The notes under the pieces were generated by a model. The model was not told the DNA's origin. It was given only the letters and a program-made list of their open reading frames with translations, and made no database searches. From Synechococcus sp. GreenBA-s (lineage in GTDB: Bacteria > Cyanobacteriota > Cyanobacteriia > PCC-6307 > Cyanobiaceae), in contig NZ_JAGQBX010000014.1 of assembly GCF_024345855.1 (NCBI RefSeq), positions 1 through 55,056 of the forward strand: DNA of 55,056 nucleotides. Direction: 5' to 3'. Below are positions 12,224 through 22,063 of the stretch, piece after piece. Every line of letters begins with the position of its first letter. The stretch's first letter is position 1. Both the position numbers and the translations under genes were made by a program.

Positions 12224-12712
12224 ATGCAAGACGCCATCACCAACGTCATCAATTCGGCCGACGTTCAGGGTCTCTACCTCGACGGCTCCTCCATCGGCCG
12301 CCTGGAGCAGTACTTCGCCTCCGGTGAACTGCGCGTGCGCGCTGCCGCCACCATCAGCGCCAACGCCTCGGCCATCATCAAGGAAGCCGTTGCCAAGTCG
12401 CTGCTGTACTCGGACATCACCCGTCCGGGCGGCAACATGTACACCACCCGTCGCTATGCCGCCTGCATCCGCGACCTGGACTACTACCTGCGCTATGCCA
12501 CCTACGCCATGCTGGCGGGTGACACCTCGATCCTCGACGAGCGCGTGCTGAACGGCCTCAAGGAGACCTACAACTCCCTGGGTGTGCCCATCGGCGCCAC
12601 CGTGCAGTCGATCCAGGCCATCAAGGAAGTGGCGGCCAGCCTGGTGGGTCCTGATGCCGGTCGTGAACTGGGCGTCTACCTCGACTACATCAGCTCCGGC
12701 CTGGGTAACTGA
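12224..12712 (+). CDS. apcB: Allophycocyanin beta subunit
   Basis: The 162-residue beta partner of ApcA. The start [20 protein letters not shown], the chromophore-binding Cys in [19 protein letters not shown] near residue 82, and the Asn of GNMYTT near residue 72 (the position methylated in beta phycobiliproteins) are all visible. Full length for the family. Confidence 0.98.
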   Translation: MQDAITNVINSADVQGLYLDGSSIGRLEQYFASGELRVRAAATISANASAIIKEAVAKSLLYSDITRPGGNMYTTRRYAACIRDLDYYLRYATYAMLAGDTSILDERVLNGLKETYNSLGVPIGATVQSIQAIKEVAASLVGPDAGRELGVYLDYISSGLGN

Positions 12713-12747
12713 TCCCGCGCCCTCGGCACACCCTGCGGATCATTCCC

Positions 12748-12948
12748 ATGCGTCTGTTCAAGATCACGGCCTGCATCCCCTCTCCTGAGAAGACCCGGAC
12801 TCAGCGCGAGCTGCAGAACACCTTCTTCACCAAGTGGGTGCCCTTCGAAAGCTGGTTCGCTGAACAGCAGCGGATCATGAAGCAGGGCGGCAAGATCCTG
12901 AAGGTCGAACTGGTCACCGGTCGTCGTCAGGTCAACGTCGGCAACTGA
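12748..12948 (+). CDS. apcC: Phycobilisome core small linker (L-C 7.8)
   Basis: The 66-residue CpcD-type linker (starts MRLFKITACIPSPEKTRTQR, ends KVELVTGRRQVNVGN) caps the allophycocyanin trimers at the ends of core cylinders. Full length. It is the last gene of the operon, with an intrinsic terminator 60 bases after the stop. Confidence 0.97.
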   Translation: MRLFKITACIPSPEKTRTQRELQNTFFTKWVPFESWFAEQQRIMKQGGKILKVELVTGRRQVNVGN

Positions 12949-13007
12949 GGCCTCAGCGCCGTGGGTTGCTGAGACCCCTAGCGCACAACGCCACCATGCA
13001 ATGCATC

Positions 13008-13032
13008 AGCCCGGCGCAAGCCGGGCTTTTTT
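13008..13032 (+). terminator. Intrinsic terminator of apcABC
   Basis: AGCCCGGC (13008-13015), a GCAA tetraloop, GCCGGGCT (13020-13027) and a run of six T's in total (13027-13032). It is a strong terminator. Confidence 0.92.
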
Positions 13033-13051
13033 GTTGGCAACCGCCGCGCAG

Positions 13052-14329
13052 ATGGGGGATAGTCGGTGCCACAGCTGCACCAGCACCGCCTTGTCCAGCG
13101 CCCCCGTTGCCGCCCGCCCGCAGCGCCACGGCGCGGCCTCCGGCCACGGGGGCCTGCGCCTGCTGCCGCTGCCCCTCGCCCACTGGCCGGCCGAAGCCAG
13201 GCTGTTGCTGGCCATGGTGGCCCTCTGGAGTCTGCTGGGGCTGCTGGTGCTCACCTCCGCCAGCTGGTGGGTGGCAAGCCGGGAAATGGGCGATGCGGCC
13301 TACTACCTCAAACGCCAGGGGCTCTGGATGCTCGCGAGCTGGGGCCTGCTCTGGCTGGGCATCCGCACCGACCTGCGGCGCTGGCTGCGGCTGGCGGGAC
13401 CGGCCCTGCTGGTGGGGGGACTGCTGGTGGCGGCCACCCTGGTGGCGGGCAGCACCGTGAACGGGGCCAGCCGCTGGCTGGTGCTGGGCCCGATCCAGAT
13501 CCAGCCCACCGAGCTGATCAAGCCCTTCGTGGTGCTGCAGGGGGCCGCCCTGTTCTCCCACTGGAAGCGGATCGCCCCCGATCAGAAGCTGATGTGGCTG
13601 GGGGTCTTCGGGGTGCTGATCCTGCTGATCCTCAAGCAGCCCAACCTCAGTACCGCCGCCCTCACCGGCCTGCTGCTCTGGCTGATGGCCCTGGCCTCCG
13701 GCATCAGCCTCACCGGCCTCGCGGCCACCGCCTCGCTCGGGGCGATGGTGGGCGTGGGCAGCATCCTGATCAACGAATACCAGCGCATTCGCGTCACCTC
13801 CTTCCTCAACCCCTGGAAGGACGCCCAGGGCGATGGCTACCAGCTGGTGCAGAGCCTGCTGGCCATCGGCTCCGGGGGCGTGTGGGGCGAGGGCCTGGGG
13901 CTCTCGACCCAGAAGCTGCAGTACCTGCCGATCCAGAGCACCGACTTCATCTTCGCGGTGTTTGCCGAGGAGTTCGGCTACGTGGGCTCGCTGATGCTGC
14001 TGCTGTTCCTGCTGCTGTTCGGCCTGGCGGGCCTGCGGGTGGCCCTGGCCTGCCGCAGCAACCAGCAGCGCCTGGTGGCGATTGGCTGCACCACCCTGCT
14101 GGTGGGCCAGTCGATCATGAACATCGCCGTGGCCAGCGGCGCCATGCCCACCACCGGTCTGCCGCTGCCGATGATCAGCTACGGCGGCAACTCGCTGCTG
14201 GCCAGCCTGCTGCTGGCCGGCCTGCTGATCCGCTGCTCCCTCGAGGCGGCCGGCCTGGAGCCGCCGCGGCCCGCCCGGGCCCGCCGGCTGGCCCAGGCCA
14301 GCGCCAAACCCACGGCAGTCCCCCGATAG
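13052..14329 (+). CDS. ftsW: FtsW/RodA/SpoVE-family peptidoglycan glycosyltransferase, probably FtsW
   Basis: A polytopic membrane protein of the SEDS family, which polymerises lipid II during division. About ten hydrophobic helices follow a 45-residue N-terminal extension. Diagnostic segments are NGASRWLVLGPIQIQPTELI, FAVFAEEFGYVGSL and the FtsW motif TTGLPLPMISYGGNS near the C-terminus. The frame opens upstream, but that part overlaps the apcC terminator, so I place the start at the ATG at 13052 (425 residues); an internal TTG is also possible. FtsW rather than RodA is inferred from overall similarity. Confidence 0.85.
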   Translation: MGDSRCHSCTSTALSSAPVAARPQRHGAASGHGGLRLLPLPLAHWPAEARLLLAMVALWSLLGLLVLTSASWWVASREMGDAAYYLKRQGLWMLASWGLLWLGIRTDLRRWLRLAGPALLVGGLLVAATLVAGSTVNGASRWLVLGPIQIQPTELIKPFVVLQGAALFSHWKRIAPDQKLMWLGVFGVLILLILKQPNLSTAALTGLLLWLMALASGISLTGLAATASLGAMVGVGSILINEYQRIRVTSFLNPWKDAQGDGYQLVQSLLAIGSGGVWGEGLGLSTQKLQYLPIQSTDFIFAVFAEEFGYVGSLMLLLFLLLFGLAGLRVALACRSNQQRLVAIGCTTLLVGQSIMNIAVASGAMPTTGLPLPMISYGGNSLLASLLLAGLLIRCSLEAAGLEPPRPARARRLAQASAKPTAVPR

Positions 14330-14371
14330 GCTGGGCCGACTGCCCAGACGCCGGAGCGCGCTGAATTGCCG

Positions 14372-15142
14372 ATGCTGGCTCTGCCCATTGCGACCAGCCT
14401 GCCCACGGCCGCCAGCCTGACCCTCGCCACCCTGCTGCCGGTGGCGGACTGGGCCCGCAGCAGCGAGGACCTGCTGCGCAGCTCCCTGGCGACCCCGGGC
14501 CCGTTGACCCTGGCCCTAGTGTTCGCCGGCGGGCTGCTCACCAGCCTGGGGCCCTGTTCGCTGTCGCTGCTGCCGGTGACCCTGGCCTACCTGGCGGGCT
14601 TCGATGGCGACGGCGGACGGCCCTGGCTGCGCAGCCTCAGCTTCACGGGCGGCATCATCGGCGCCCTGGTGCTGCTGGGCCTGGCCAGTGGCTGGCTGGG
14701 CCGCCTCTACGGCCAGATCCCCGGCCTGATCCCCACGCTGGTGGGGGCCCTGGCCCTGGTGATGGGCCTGAACCTGCTGGGCCTGCTGCGCCTGCAGCTG
14801 CCCGCCGGCCCCGACCCCGAGCAGTGGCGCCAGCGGGTGCCCGCCCCCCTCGGTCCCCTGGCGGCCGGCCTGGCCTTCGGGCTGGCGGCCTCCCCCTGCA
14901 CGACTCCGGTGCTGGCGGTGCTGCTGGCCTGGATCGCCCAGGCGGGCGATCCGCTGGTGGGGGTGGTGCTGCTGACCTGCTTTGCCGGCGGCCAGGTGCT
15001 GCCGCTGCTGCTGGCCGGCACCGCCGCCGCCTGGCTGCCGCGGCTGCTGGCCCTGCGGGCCCTGGGCCAGTGGGTGCCGCCGATCAGCGGGGTCGTGCTG
15101 CTGATCAGCGGCGGTCTCACCCTGCTGGCCCAGTGGTCGTGA
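14372..15142 (+). CDS. ccdA: CcdA-type thiol-disulfide transporter for cytochrome c biogenesis
   Basis: The protein has about six membrane helices and two symmetric redox-active cysteine motifs: [20 protein letters not shown] in the first half and [15 protein letters not shown] in the second. This is the CcdA/DsbD-beta family that carries reducing power from stromal/cytoplasmic thioredoxin across the thylakoid membrane to keep apocytochrome heme-binding cysteines reduced. An in-frame TTG lies two codons before the chosen ATG (14372). It is followed 103 bases later by ccs1, its pathway partner. Confidence 0.92.
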   Translation: MLALPIATSLPTAASLTLATLLPVADWARSSEDLLRSSLATPGPLTLALVFAGGLLTSLGPCSLSLLPVTLAYLAGFDGDGGRPWLRSLSFTGGIIGALVLLGLASGWLGRLYGQIPGLIPTLVGALALVMGLNLLGLLRLQLPAGPDPEQWRQRVPAPLGPLAAGLAFGLAASPCTTPVLAVLLAWIAQAGDPLVGVVLLTCFAGGQVLPLLLAGTAAAWLPRLLALRALGQWVPPISGVVLLISGGLTLLAQWS

Positions 15143-15245
15143 GCCCACGCTCGGCCCGCTTCCGCAGGCCCAGCGGCGGGCCCGGCGGCCAGCCCCAACG
15201 CTTCCGCGTCTCTCCCTGCCCTCTTCTCCACCGGATCCTGCGCCG

Positions 15246-16577
15246 ATGAGCACCGCCGCCCCATCCCTCGGCCGCTGGGGCCAGTTCGGCCGGCTGCTGG
15301 CCTGGATCTCCGACCTGCGGGTGGCGATCGGCCTGCTGCTGGTGATCGCCATCGCCAGCGGCATCGGCACGCTCGTGCCCCAGAAGGAAGCCAGCGAGCT
15401 CTATCACCGCGTGTTCGATAGCAAGCCCTGGCTGGGGCTGCTCAACGGCGACGCGATCCTGCGGCTGCAGCTCGACCACGTGTATTCGAGCAGCTGGTTC
15501 CTGGCGCTGCTGGCCTGGCTGGGCCTGGCCCTGATCCTGTGCAGCTGGCGCCGCCAGTGGCCCGCCCTGCAGGCGGCCCTGCGCTGGATCGACTACCGCT
15601 CGCCACGCCAGCTCAGCAAGCTGACCCTGGCCGAAACCCTCGAGAGCCCCGATCCCGGCGTGGAGCTCTCGGCCCTGCAGACCCTGCTGGCCCAGCGGGG
15701 CTGGCAACTGCAGCCCGCCGAGGGGCGCCTGGCGGCCCGCAAGGGCGTGCTGGGGCGGGTGGGCCCCCTGCTGGTGCACACGGGACTGGTGGTGCTGATG
15801 GTGGGCGCGGCCTGGGGCGCCCTGGCGGGCCAGCGGCTGGAGCGCTACCTGGCCCCGGGCCGGGAGCTGGAGCTGCTGGGCCGCCGCGGCGACAGCGAAC
15901 TCACCGTGGCCCTGGAGACGTTCCGCGTGGAGCGCGACCCGGCCGGCAGGCCTGAGCAGTTCCGCTCCCTGCTCAACCTCAGTGACGGCAGCGGCCAGGC
16001 CCTCGGGGCCTACGAGATCAGCGTGAACCATCCGCTGCGCCTCCGCGGCCTCACGATGTATCAGGCGGACTGGAGCCTGGTCGCCATCGGCGTGCAGCTG
16101 GGCAAGAGCCCGATCCTGGAGCTGCCGCTGCAGGCCTTCCCCCAGCTCGGAGAGCAGGTGTGGGGCATCGTGCTGCCCACCCGGCCGGACGGCAGCGAGC
16201 CCGTGCTGCTGAGCGTGTCGAACGAGCAGGGGCCGATCACGGTGTACTCGGCCGAGGCCCAGGTGATCGGCAGCCTCAGCCCCGGCGGCCCGGCGGTGGA
16301 CATCCAGGGGCTGCCCCTGCGGGTGGCCAGCGTGCTGCCCGCCAGCGGTCTGCTGCTCAAGCGGGATCCGGGGGTGCCGCTGGTCTACGCGGGCTTTGCC
16401 ATCGCCCTGGCGGGCGGGGCCCTCAGCCTGGTGGCCACGCGCCAGCTCTGGGCCGTGGCCGAGCCGGAACGGGGCCGCCTGCACGTGGGCGGCCTCTGCA
16501 ACCGCAACCTCACGGCCTTCGCGCGGGAACTGCCCCAGCTGCTGGCCGAGCTGCGCAGCGCCCCTCAGCAGGGCTGA
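15246..16577 (+). CDS. ccs1: Cytochrome c biogenesis protein Ccs1/ResB
   Basis: The 443-residue protein is the ResB component of system II cytochrome c maturation, which together with CcsA delivers and attaches heme on the lumenal side. Hydrophobic helices occur near residues 23-38 ([18 protein letters not shown]), 80-97 ([17 protein letters not shown]), 175-195 and at the C-terminus ([18 protein letters not shown]), with a large lumenal domain between. [11 protein letters not shown] is typical of cyanobacterial Ccs1. Its 3' end overlaps the convergent queF gene by 13 bases. Confidence 0.95.
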   Translation: MSTAAPSLGRWGQFGRLLAWISDLRVAIGLLLVIAIASGIGTLVPQKEASELYHRVFDSKPWLGLLNGDAILRLQLDHVYSSSWFLALLAWLGLALILCSWRRQWPALQAALRWIDYRSPRQLSKLTLAETLESPDPGVELSALQTLLAQRGWQLQPAEGRLAARKGVLGRVGPLLVHTGLVVLMVGAAWGALAGQRLERYLAPGRELELLGRRGDSELTVALETFRVERDPAGRPEQFRSLLNLSDGSGQALGAYEISVNHPLRLRGLTMYQADWSLVAIGVQLGKSPILELPLQAFPQLGEQVWGIVLPTRPDGSEPVLLSVSNEQGPITVYSAEAQVIGSLSPGGPAVDIQGLPLRVASVLPASGLLLKRDPGVPLVYAGFAIALAGGALSLVATRQLWAVAEPERGRLHVGGLCNRNLTAFARELPQLLAELRSAPQQG

Positions 16578-16978
16578 CGGGTGCCGTGGCTCGCCCGGAT
16601 CACCGTGTGCACGTTGCCGCGGGGGTTGAAGTCAGCCTCGAGCTGCATCCACACCGGCTCACAGGCCGCCACGAAGTCGTCGAGGATGCGGTTGGTCACT
16701 TCCTCGTGGGAGATGGAGCGGTCGCGATAGCTGTTGACGTAGAGCTTGATCGCCTTGAGTTCGATCACCCGCGGGCCCGGCTGATAGATCAGGCGCAGCA
16801 CGGCGAAATCGGGATAGCCGGAAAAGGGGCACTTGCAGGTGAATTCCGGCAGTTCAATCGCGATCTCATAGGCCCGGCCAGGCCGTGGATTCTCGAAGCA
16901 GATCAGCTCCGCCTCGGCGATGGACCGCTCGCCGTAGAGGGGGGTGCGGGTCTGGGAGTCGGCGAGGCCGGCGGTCAT
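16565..16978 (-). CDS. queF: NADPH-dependent 7-cyano-7-deazaguanine reductase (short form)
   Basis: The 137-residue unimodular QueF reduces preQ0 to preQ1 in queuosine synthesis. [18 protein letters not shown] contains the catalytic Cys and the following conserved Asp, and [14 protein letters not shown] is the QueF signature that binds the nitrile substrate. The start [20 protein letters not shown] at 16978 is the natural one; the frame remains open much further upstream only because of the high GC content. Divergent from glnB. Confidence 0.95.
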   Translation of the reverse strand: MTAGLADSQTRTPLYGERSIAEAELICFENPRPGRAYEIAIELPEFTCKCPFSGYPDFAVLRLIYQPGPRVIELKAIKLYVNSYRDRSISHEEVTNRILDDFVAACEPVWMQLEADFNPRGNVHTVIRASHGTRQPC

Positions 16979-17059
16979 GGCGGGAACACCAGGGGGGCAA
17001 TGGGGGATGCTACGCACCCCCTCGCCCCTGGCGAGCCGCTGGCCGCCGGGGCGACGGGC

Positions 17060-17073
17060 GTAGCAACGGCTAC
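17060..17073 (+). promoter_or_regulatory. NtcA-binding site upstream of glnB
   Basis: GTA-GCAACGGC-TAC is a perfect GTAN8TAC NtcA box. A TAATGG hexamer, which could be a -10 element, begins 24 bases after it at 17098. That places the box centre about 42 bases before a likely transcript start near 17109, the geometry of class II NtcA-activated promoters. The glnB start codon is another 80 bases on. glnB is a known NtcA target in several cyanobacteria. Confidence 0.72.
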
Positions 17074-17122
17074 CTCGCCTGGCGGGCCGCTGCGGCCTAA
17101 TGGCCCTGTATCCGGGGCCTGA

Positions 17123-17527
<405 letters not shown>

Positions 17528-17538
17528 CGGGGGTCTCC

Positions 17539-17577
17539 GCCGGCTGGGGGGCTGCTGCTGCGGCCTCCGCAGCCGGC
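17539..17577. repeat. Inverted repeat between convergent glnB and tlyA
   Basis: GCCGGCTG at 17539-17546 is the exact reverse complement of CAGCCGGC at 17570-17577, separated by 23 bases. It sits in the 74-base gap between convergent genes and may act as a bidirectional transcription end, though there is no T-run. Confidence 0.35.
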
Positions 17578-17601
17578 CCGGCGCCACCGGATGCAGCCCC
17601 T

Positions 17602-18429
17602 TCAGCTCGCCAGGGTGGCCTCCACCAGTCGGCGGATCCCGGGCCCATCCGGAGCCGTGACGCTCGTCTCCTCGGGCCAGTCGCCGCGGCGCAGCCACAG
17701 CAGGTATTCATGGTTGCCGGCGGGCCCGGTGATCGGCGAGGCCACCAGGCCGCAGGCCCGCCAGCCTTCGCCCGCCGCCGCCGCCATCACCCCCGCGATC
17801 GCATCGGCATGGGCCGCCGGATCGCGCACCACCCCGCCCTTACCCACCCGCTCGCGGCCCACCTCGAACTGGGGCTTGACCAGCAGCAGCGCCTCCGCCG
17901 GCCCGCCGCTCAGCAGCCGTCCCAGGGCCGGCAGCACCAGGGCCAGGGCAATGAACGACACATCCGCCACCGCCAGATCGGGCCGCGGATCCTCATCGCC
18001 GTAGAGCTGCTCGGGCAGCAGGTGGCGCAGGTTGGTGCGCTCCTTCAGCACCAAGCGCGGGTCGGTGCGCAGGCTCCAGGCCGTCTGGCCGTAGCCCACA
18101 TCCACCCCGTAGACGCGCCGGGCGCCGTGCTGCAGCAGGCAGTCGGTGAAGCCGCCGGTGGAGATGCCGCCATCGAGGCACACCCGCTCCGCCACGCTGA
18201 TCGGGAAGGCCTCCAGGGCCGCGATCAGCTTCTCGCCACCGCGCGACACGAAGCGGGGCGGCTGCTCCACCTCCAGGGCCAGCTCCGGCGCCACGTCGAG
18301 GCCCGGCTTGTCGAGCACCCGATCGCCGCTGCGCACCCGGCCGGCCCGGATCAGCTGCTGGGCCTGCTGGCGGCTGGCGGCGAGGCCCAGCTCCACCAGC
18401 CGCAGGTCGAGGCGTTGCTTGCGGGCCAT
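17602..18429 (-). CDS. tlyA: TlyA-family rRNA (cytidine-2'-O)-methyltransferase / hemolysin-like protein
   Basis: The 275-residue protein has an N-terminal S4 RNA-binding domain (residues 5-60, [19 protein letters not shown]) joined to an FtsJ-like methyltransferase. The SAM motif is [16 protein letters not shown] near residues 84-99, with later segments ADVSFIALA and [12 protein letters not shown] that fit the family's catalytic Asp and Lys. Actinobacterial TlyA 2'-O-methylates 16S and 23S rRNA; the cyanobacterial target is assumed to be similar. Confidence 0.9.
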   Translation of the reverse strand: MARKQRLDLRLVELGLAASRQQAQQLIRAGRVRSGDRVLDKPGLDVAPELALEVEQPPRFVSRGGEKLIAALEAFPISVAERVCLDGGISTGGFTDCLLQHGARRVYGVDVGYGQTAWSLRTDPRLVLKERTNLRHLLPEQLYGDEDPRPDLAVADVSFIALALVLPALGRLLSGGPAEALLLVKPQFEVGRERVGKGGVVRDPAAHADAIAGVMAAAAGEGWRACGLVASPITGPAGNHEYLLWLRRGDWPEETSVTAPDGPGIRRLVEATLAS

Positions 18430-18579
18430 GGCGGAGTCGGCGAAGGAGTCGGCGGCGGGTTGGCTCCTGTTGTCCTACACCGAGGCGTGCAATCAGCCGC
18501 GATCCCGAACAAAACCAGTGCGGAACAGCACCGCAGCCGGGATCCGTCGCAGGATTTCCGCACCGCAGGAGTCGGGGCC

Positions 18580-18894
18580 ATGGCCCGCCCACAGGAGCCT
18601 GGACGATTGAGCCCCCTGGGCCTCGCCACGCCCGTCAACATCAGCAGCGGCGACAGCCGCCCTGCTCGCCGCACCGGCCCAGGCCTCACCACCGCCACGG
18701 CGCAGCCCCCAGGCAACGTGCTCGAACTGCTGCGGCCCGGCAGCTTCGTGAAACTGCAGCGCCACCCGTCCGACCTGCCCCCCTTCCAGCTGATCCGCTG
18801 CCAAGGCGGCCGCTGCTGGGTCCGACAACAGAGCTGGGGCCCCGCCGTCCACTGGGAAGTCCCCCACCGCCAGCTCAAGAGCCTCGGCGCCTGA
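18580..18894 (+). CDS. Small conserved-looking hypothetical protein
   Basis: A 104-residue frame starting MARPQEPGRLSPLGLATPV. The first half is low-complexity, while the second half (VLELLRPGSFVKLQRHPSDL, then FQLIRCQGGRCWVRQQ and HWEVPHRQLKSL) has the balanced composition and aromatic/charged pattern of a real small domain. I recall similar proteins in other picocyanobacteria but cannot name a family. The start is uncertain since the frame is open far upstream. It ends inside the left arm of a 17-bp inverted repeat and lies 138 bases before purB on the same strand. Confidence 0.55.
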   Translation: MARPQEPGRLSPLGLATPVNISSGDSRPARRTGPGLTTATAQPPGNVLELLRPGSFVKLQRHPSDLPPFQLIRCQGGRCWVRQQSWGPAVHWEVPHRQLKSLGA

Positions 18895-18970
18895 TCGCGG
18901 TGGCTGGCGCGGAGGCGGCATCGCCCGCCCCGCGGGCGCCGGCCGCCGGAGCACCAGCCACCGCGATCAG
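18891..18970. repeat. Long perfect inverted repeat upstream of purB
   Basis: CTGATCGCGGTGGCTGG (18891-18907) is exactly mirrored by CCAGCCACCGCGATCAG (18954-18970), 17 bp without mismatch, and after one mismatch two more pairs continue the stem. The 46-base loop is itself GC-rich. The left arm includes the stop codon of the small gene at 18580. A second six-bp hairpin (TCCGGC/GCCGGA, 18971-18989) follows directly. No T-run follows, so this is not a classical terminator. Confidence 0.8.
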
Positions 18971-19032
18971 TCCGGCTCCAGGGGCCGGAGTATCACCCCA
19001 TACATTGGGGGAGATGTGAGCCCGGCGCGGCC

Positions 19033-20328
19033 TTGATCGAGCGTTACACCCTGCCCGAGATGGGCGCCATCTGGAGCGAGCAGGCCAAGTTCCAGAGCTG
19101 GCTCGATGTGGAGATCGCCGCCACCGAGGCCCAGTGCGAGCTGGGCCGGGTGCCCGCCGAGGCGGTGGCCACGATCAAGGAGAAGGCGGCCTTCTCGGTG
19201 GAGCGCATCCTCGAGATCGAGGCCGAGGTGCGCCACGACGTGATCGCCTTCCTGACCAACGTGAACGAGCACGTGGGCGATGCGGGCCGCTACATCCACG
19301 TGGGCATGACCAGCTCGGACGTGCTGGACACCGGCCTGGCCCTGCAGATGAAGGCCTCCGTGGCCGTGCTGCGCTACGAGCTCGATGCGCTGGCCGAGGC
19401 CCTGCGCGAGCTGGCCCGGGCCCACAAGGGCACGGTGATGATCGGCCGCAGCCACGCCATCCACGGCGAGCCGATCACCTTCGGCTTCAAGGTGGCCGGC
19501 TGGCTGGCCGAAGTGGTGCGCAACCAGGAGCGGCTGGAGCGCCTGGAGCGGGTGGTGGCCGTGGGCCAGATCAGCGGCGCCATGGGCACCTACGCCAACA
19601 CCGACCCCCAGGTGGAGGCGATCGCCTGCCAGAAGCTGGGGCTGGAGCCGGATACCGCCAGCACCCAGGTGATCTCCCGCGATCGCCACGCCGAATACGT
19701 GCAGACCCTGGCCCTGGTGGGCGCCGCCCTGGAGCGCTTCTCCACCGAGATCCGCAACCTGCAGCGCACGGATGTGCTGGAGGTGGAGGAGAACTTCGCC
19801 AAGGGCCAGAAGGGCAGCTCCGCCATGCCCCACAAGCGCAACCCGATCCGCAGCGAGCGCATCAGCGGCCTGGCCCGGGTGCTGCGCAGCTACACCGTGG
19901 CGGCCCTCGAGAACTGCGCCCTCTGGCACGAGCGCGACATCAGCCACAGCTCCGTGGAGCGGATGATGCTGCCCGACTGCTCGGTGACCCTGCACTTCAT
20001 GCTGCGGGAGACGACCCAGGTGGTGAAGGGCCTGGGCGTGTATCCCGACAACATGGCCCGCAACATGAACGTGTACGGCGGCGTGGTGTTCAGCCAGCGG
20101 GTGCTGCTGGCCCTGGTGGAGGCGGGCCTGGCCCGGGAGGAGGCCTACCGGATCGTGCAGCGCAACGCCCACACCGCCTGGAACACCGATGGCGGCGACT
20201 TCCGCGCCAACCTGGCCGACGATGCCGATGTGACCGGCCGCCTCAACGCCGAGCAGTTGGCGGACTGCTTCTCCACCGACCTGCACCAGGAGAACCTGGG
20301 CGTGATCTGGGAGCGGCTGGGGATCTGA
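19033..20328 (+). CDS. purB: Adenylosuccinate lyase
   Basis: The 431-residue enzyme of the fumarase/aspartase superfamily cleaves SAICAR and adenylosuccinate in purine synthesis, each time releasing fumarate. The start is a TTG giving the family N-terminus MIERYTLPEMG. TSSDVLDT is at residues 93-100, the catalytic His region GRSHAIHGEP near 138-147, and the signature loop GSSAMPHKRNP at 261-271. Its stop is only nine bases from the stop of the convergent malic enzyme gene. Confidence 0.97.
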   Translation: MIERYTLPEMGAIWSEQAKFQSWLDVEIAATEAQCELGRVPAEAVATIKEKAAFSVERILEIEAEVRHDVIAFLTNVNEHVGDAGRYIHVGMTSSDVLDTGLALQMKASVAVLRYELDALAEALRELARAHKGTVMIGRSHAIHGEPITFGFKVAGWLAEVVRNQERLERLERVVAVGQISGAMGTYANTDPQVEAIACQKLGLEPDTASTQVISRDRHAEYVQTLALVGAALERFSTEIRNLQRTDVLEVEENFAKGQKGSSAMPHKRNPIRSERISGLARVLRSYTVAALENCALWHERDISHSSVERMMLPDCSVTLHFMLRETTQVVKGLGVYPDNMARNMNVYGGVVFSQRVLLALVEAGLAREEAYRIVQRNAHTAWNTDGGDFRANLADDADVTGRLNAEQLADCFSTDLHQENLGVIWERLGI

Positions 20329-20337
20329 GCCTCAGCC

Positions 20338-21996
20338 CTAGGCGTAGCTGGGCGTGTAGACGTGGCTGCGGATCAGGGCCTCGATGTCGTCCGGCCGCGC
20401 CACCCCGGCCAGGTTGCTGTCGAACACCAGCTTCGCCACCCGGGTGGCGGTGTGGATCGCCACCTCCAGCACCTCGGACTGGGGCGGGAACAGCATGCCC
20501 AGCTTCAGCTGCTCCTCGGTCACCTGGTCGGCCACGGCATGGGCCGCCTCGATGAACATCTCATCGGTCACCAGCTTGGCGTTGGTGGCCAGGATGGCCA
20601 GACCCACGGCCGGGAAGATGTAGAGGTTATTGGCCTGCGAGGGGATGTAGGTATGGCCGTTCAGATGCACAGGGGGCAGCTGCACGCCACCCGCAAAGAC
20701 AACCGTTCCCTTGCTCCAGGTGTAGGCCTCAGGGGCCAGGCATTCCATCTTCACCGTGGGATTGGAGAGGGGGAAGATGATCGGCTGGGCATTGTGGCGG
20801 GCCATTGCTTCCACCACCTCCTGGTTGAACAGCTTGCCCACGGTGCTCACGCCGATCAGGATCGTGGGCTTGAAGTCGTCGATGGCCTCGACGATGCGGG
20901 GGCACTCACTGGCCAGGCTGGTGTGATCAAAGGGCTGGCTGGGCGGCAGATCCTTGGCGTAGGGCTTCTTGTGGTCGGGCAGGCCGGGACGGCCTGACAC
21001 CACCAGGCCCTGGGTGTCGAACATGCGGATCTGCTGGCGGGCCACCTCGGCGGGGATACCCTGCTGGCCGAGGGCTGACACCATCAGATTGGCCAGGCCG
21101 ATGGCGGCGGAGCCGGCACCGAGGAAGAGCAGGCGCTGGTCCTTGAGCTGGCCGCCGGTGAGCTTGAGGGCGTTGATCACGCCCGCCAGGGTCACCCCCG
21201 CCGTGCCCTGAATGTCGTCGTTGTAGCAGCACACCTTGTCGCGGTAGCGAGCCAGCAGAGCGATAGCATCGACACCGGTCCAATCCTCGAAATGGATGCA
21301 GCAGTGGGGGAACACCTCCTGCACGGCCTCCACGAACTCATCCACGAAGGCATAGAGCTCCTCGGTGGGTGGCCGGTGCTGGCGCAGGCCCACATAGAGG
21401 GGATCGGCCAGGTAGGGCTCGTTGTTGGTGCCGGCATCGAGATAGATCGGCAGCAGGCCCTGGGGCGGCACCCCGGCCGTGGCCGTGTAGAGCTGCAGCT
21501 TGCCGATCGGGATGCCCATCCCGTTGGCGCCGAGATCGCCGAGGCCGAGGATGCGGCCGCCGTTGGTCACGCAGATGAAGCGCACATCCTTCTCGGGCCA
21601 GTTGCGCAGCACCTCCTTCACCTTGCCCTTGTGGGTGATGGAGAGATACAGGCCCAGGGGGCGCCGCAGGATGTGGTCGAAATTCAGGCAAGCATCGCCG
21701 ATCGTGGGGTCGTAGACGATCTCGAGGAACCGCGCCGGATCCGACATCAATGTGTGATAGAAGAGCGTCTCGTTGCTGTCGAGCAGGCCCATCAGGTAGA
21801 TGAAGCGGTCGAGATCGGTGGCCTTCTTGGCCAGCTGCTCCATCACGCGGCTGAGCTGGGTTTCCAGGGTCTCGGTGACATCGGGCACCAGGCCGGTGAG
21901 GCCGAGGGCTTCCCGTTCGGCGGCGGTGAAGCCGGTGCCCTTGTTGAGGCTGGGATCGTGCAGGAGTTCCATCCCGCGCTTGGTGGTGTCGCTCAT
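20338..21996 (-). CDS. Malic enzyme (NAD(P)-dependent, oxaloacetate-decarboxylating)
   Basis: The 552-residue enzyme decarboxylates malate to pyruvate with reduction of NAD(P). The ATG at 21996 (MSDTTKRGMELLHD) is chosen over an upstream in-frame start that would extend into the fumC end. The malic enzyme signature YNDDIQGTAGV is at 258-268, GLGDLGANGMGIPIGK lies at 151-166, and the dinucleotide-binding LFLGAGSAAIGLANL follows at about 288. The length and N-terminal domain (FIYLMGLLDSNETLFYH) are those of large-subunit NAD-type malic enzymes. It follows fumC by 67 bases, so the pair converts fumarate to malate to pyruvate. Cofactor preference cannot be read from the sequence with confidence. 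Confidence 0.93.
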   Translation of the reverse strand: MSDTTKRGMELLHDPSLNKGTGFTAAEREALGLTGLVPDVTETLETQLSRVMEQLAKKATDLDRFIYLMGLLDSNETLFYHTLMSDPARFLEIVYDPTIGDACLNFDHILRRPLGLYLSITHKGKVKEVLRNWPEKDVRFICVTNGGRILGLGDLGANGMGIPIGKLQLYTATAGVPPQGLLPIYLDAGTNNEPYLADPLYVGLRQHRPPTEELYAFVDEFVEAVQEVFPHCCIHFEDWTGVDAIALLARYRDKVCCYNDDIQGTAGVTLAGVINALKLTGGQLKDQRLLFLGAGSAAIGLANLMVSALGQQGIPAEVARQQIRMFDTQGLVVSGRPGLPDHKKPYAKDLPPSQPFDHTSLASECPRIVEAIDDFKPTILIGVSTVGKLFNQEVVEAMARHNAQPIIFPLSNPTVKMECLAPEAYTWSKGTVVFAGGVQLPPVHLNGHTYIPSQANNLYIFPAVGLAILATNAKLVTDEMFIEAAHAVADQVTEEQLKLGMLFPPQSEVLEVAIHTATRVAKLVFDSNLAGVARPDDIEALIRSHVYTPSYA

Positions 21997-22063
21997 GGCT
22001 GGGGGGATTAAAGGGGTGGGGTGGGAGTGAACGGGATGAAGGTCAGAACGGCGGACCGCGTCC

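Noticed and set aside
18985-19032. CCCC-ATACATT-GGGG hairpin just upstream of purB as a riboswitch
   Set aside because: A four-bp stem is too short to support a riboswitch call, and no conserved purine riboswitch core was seen.
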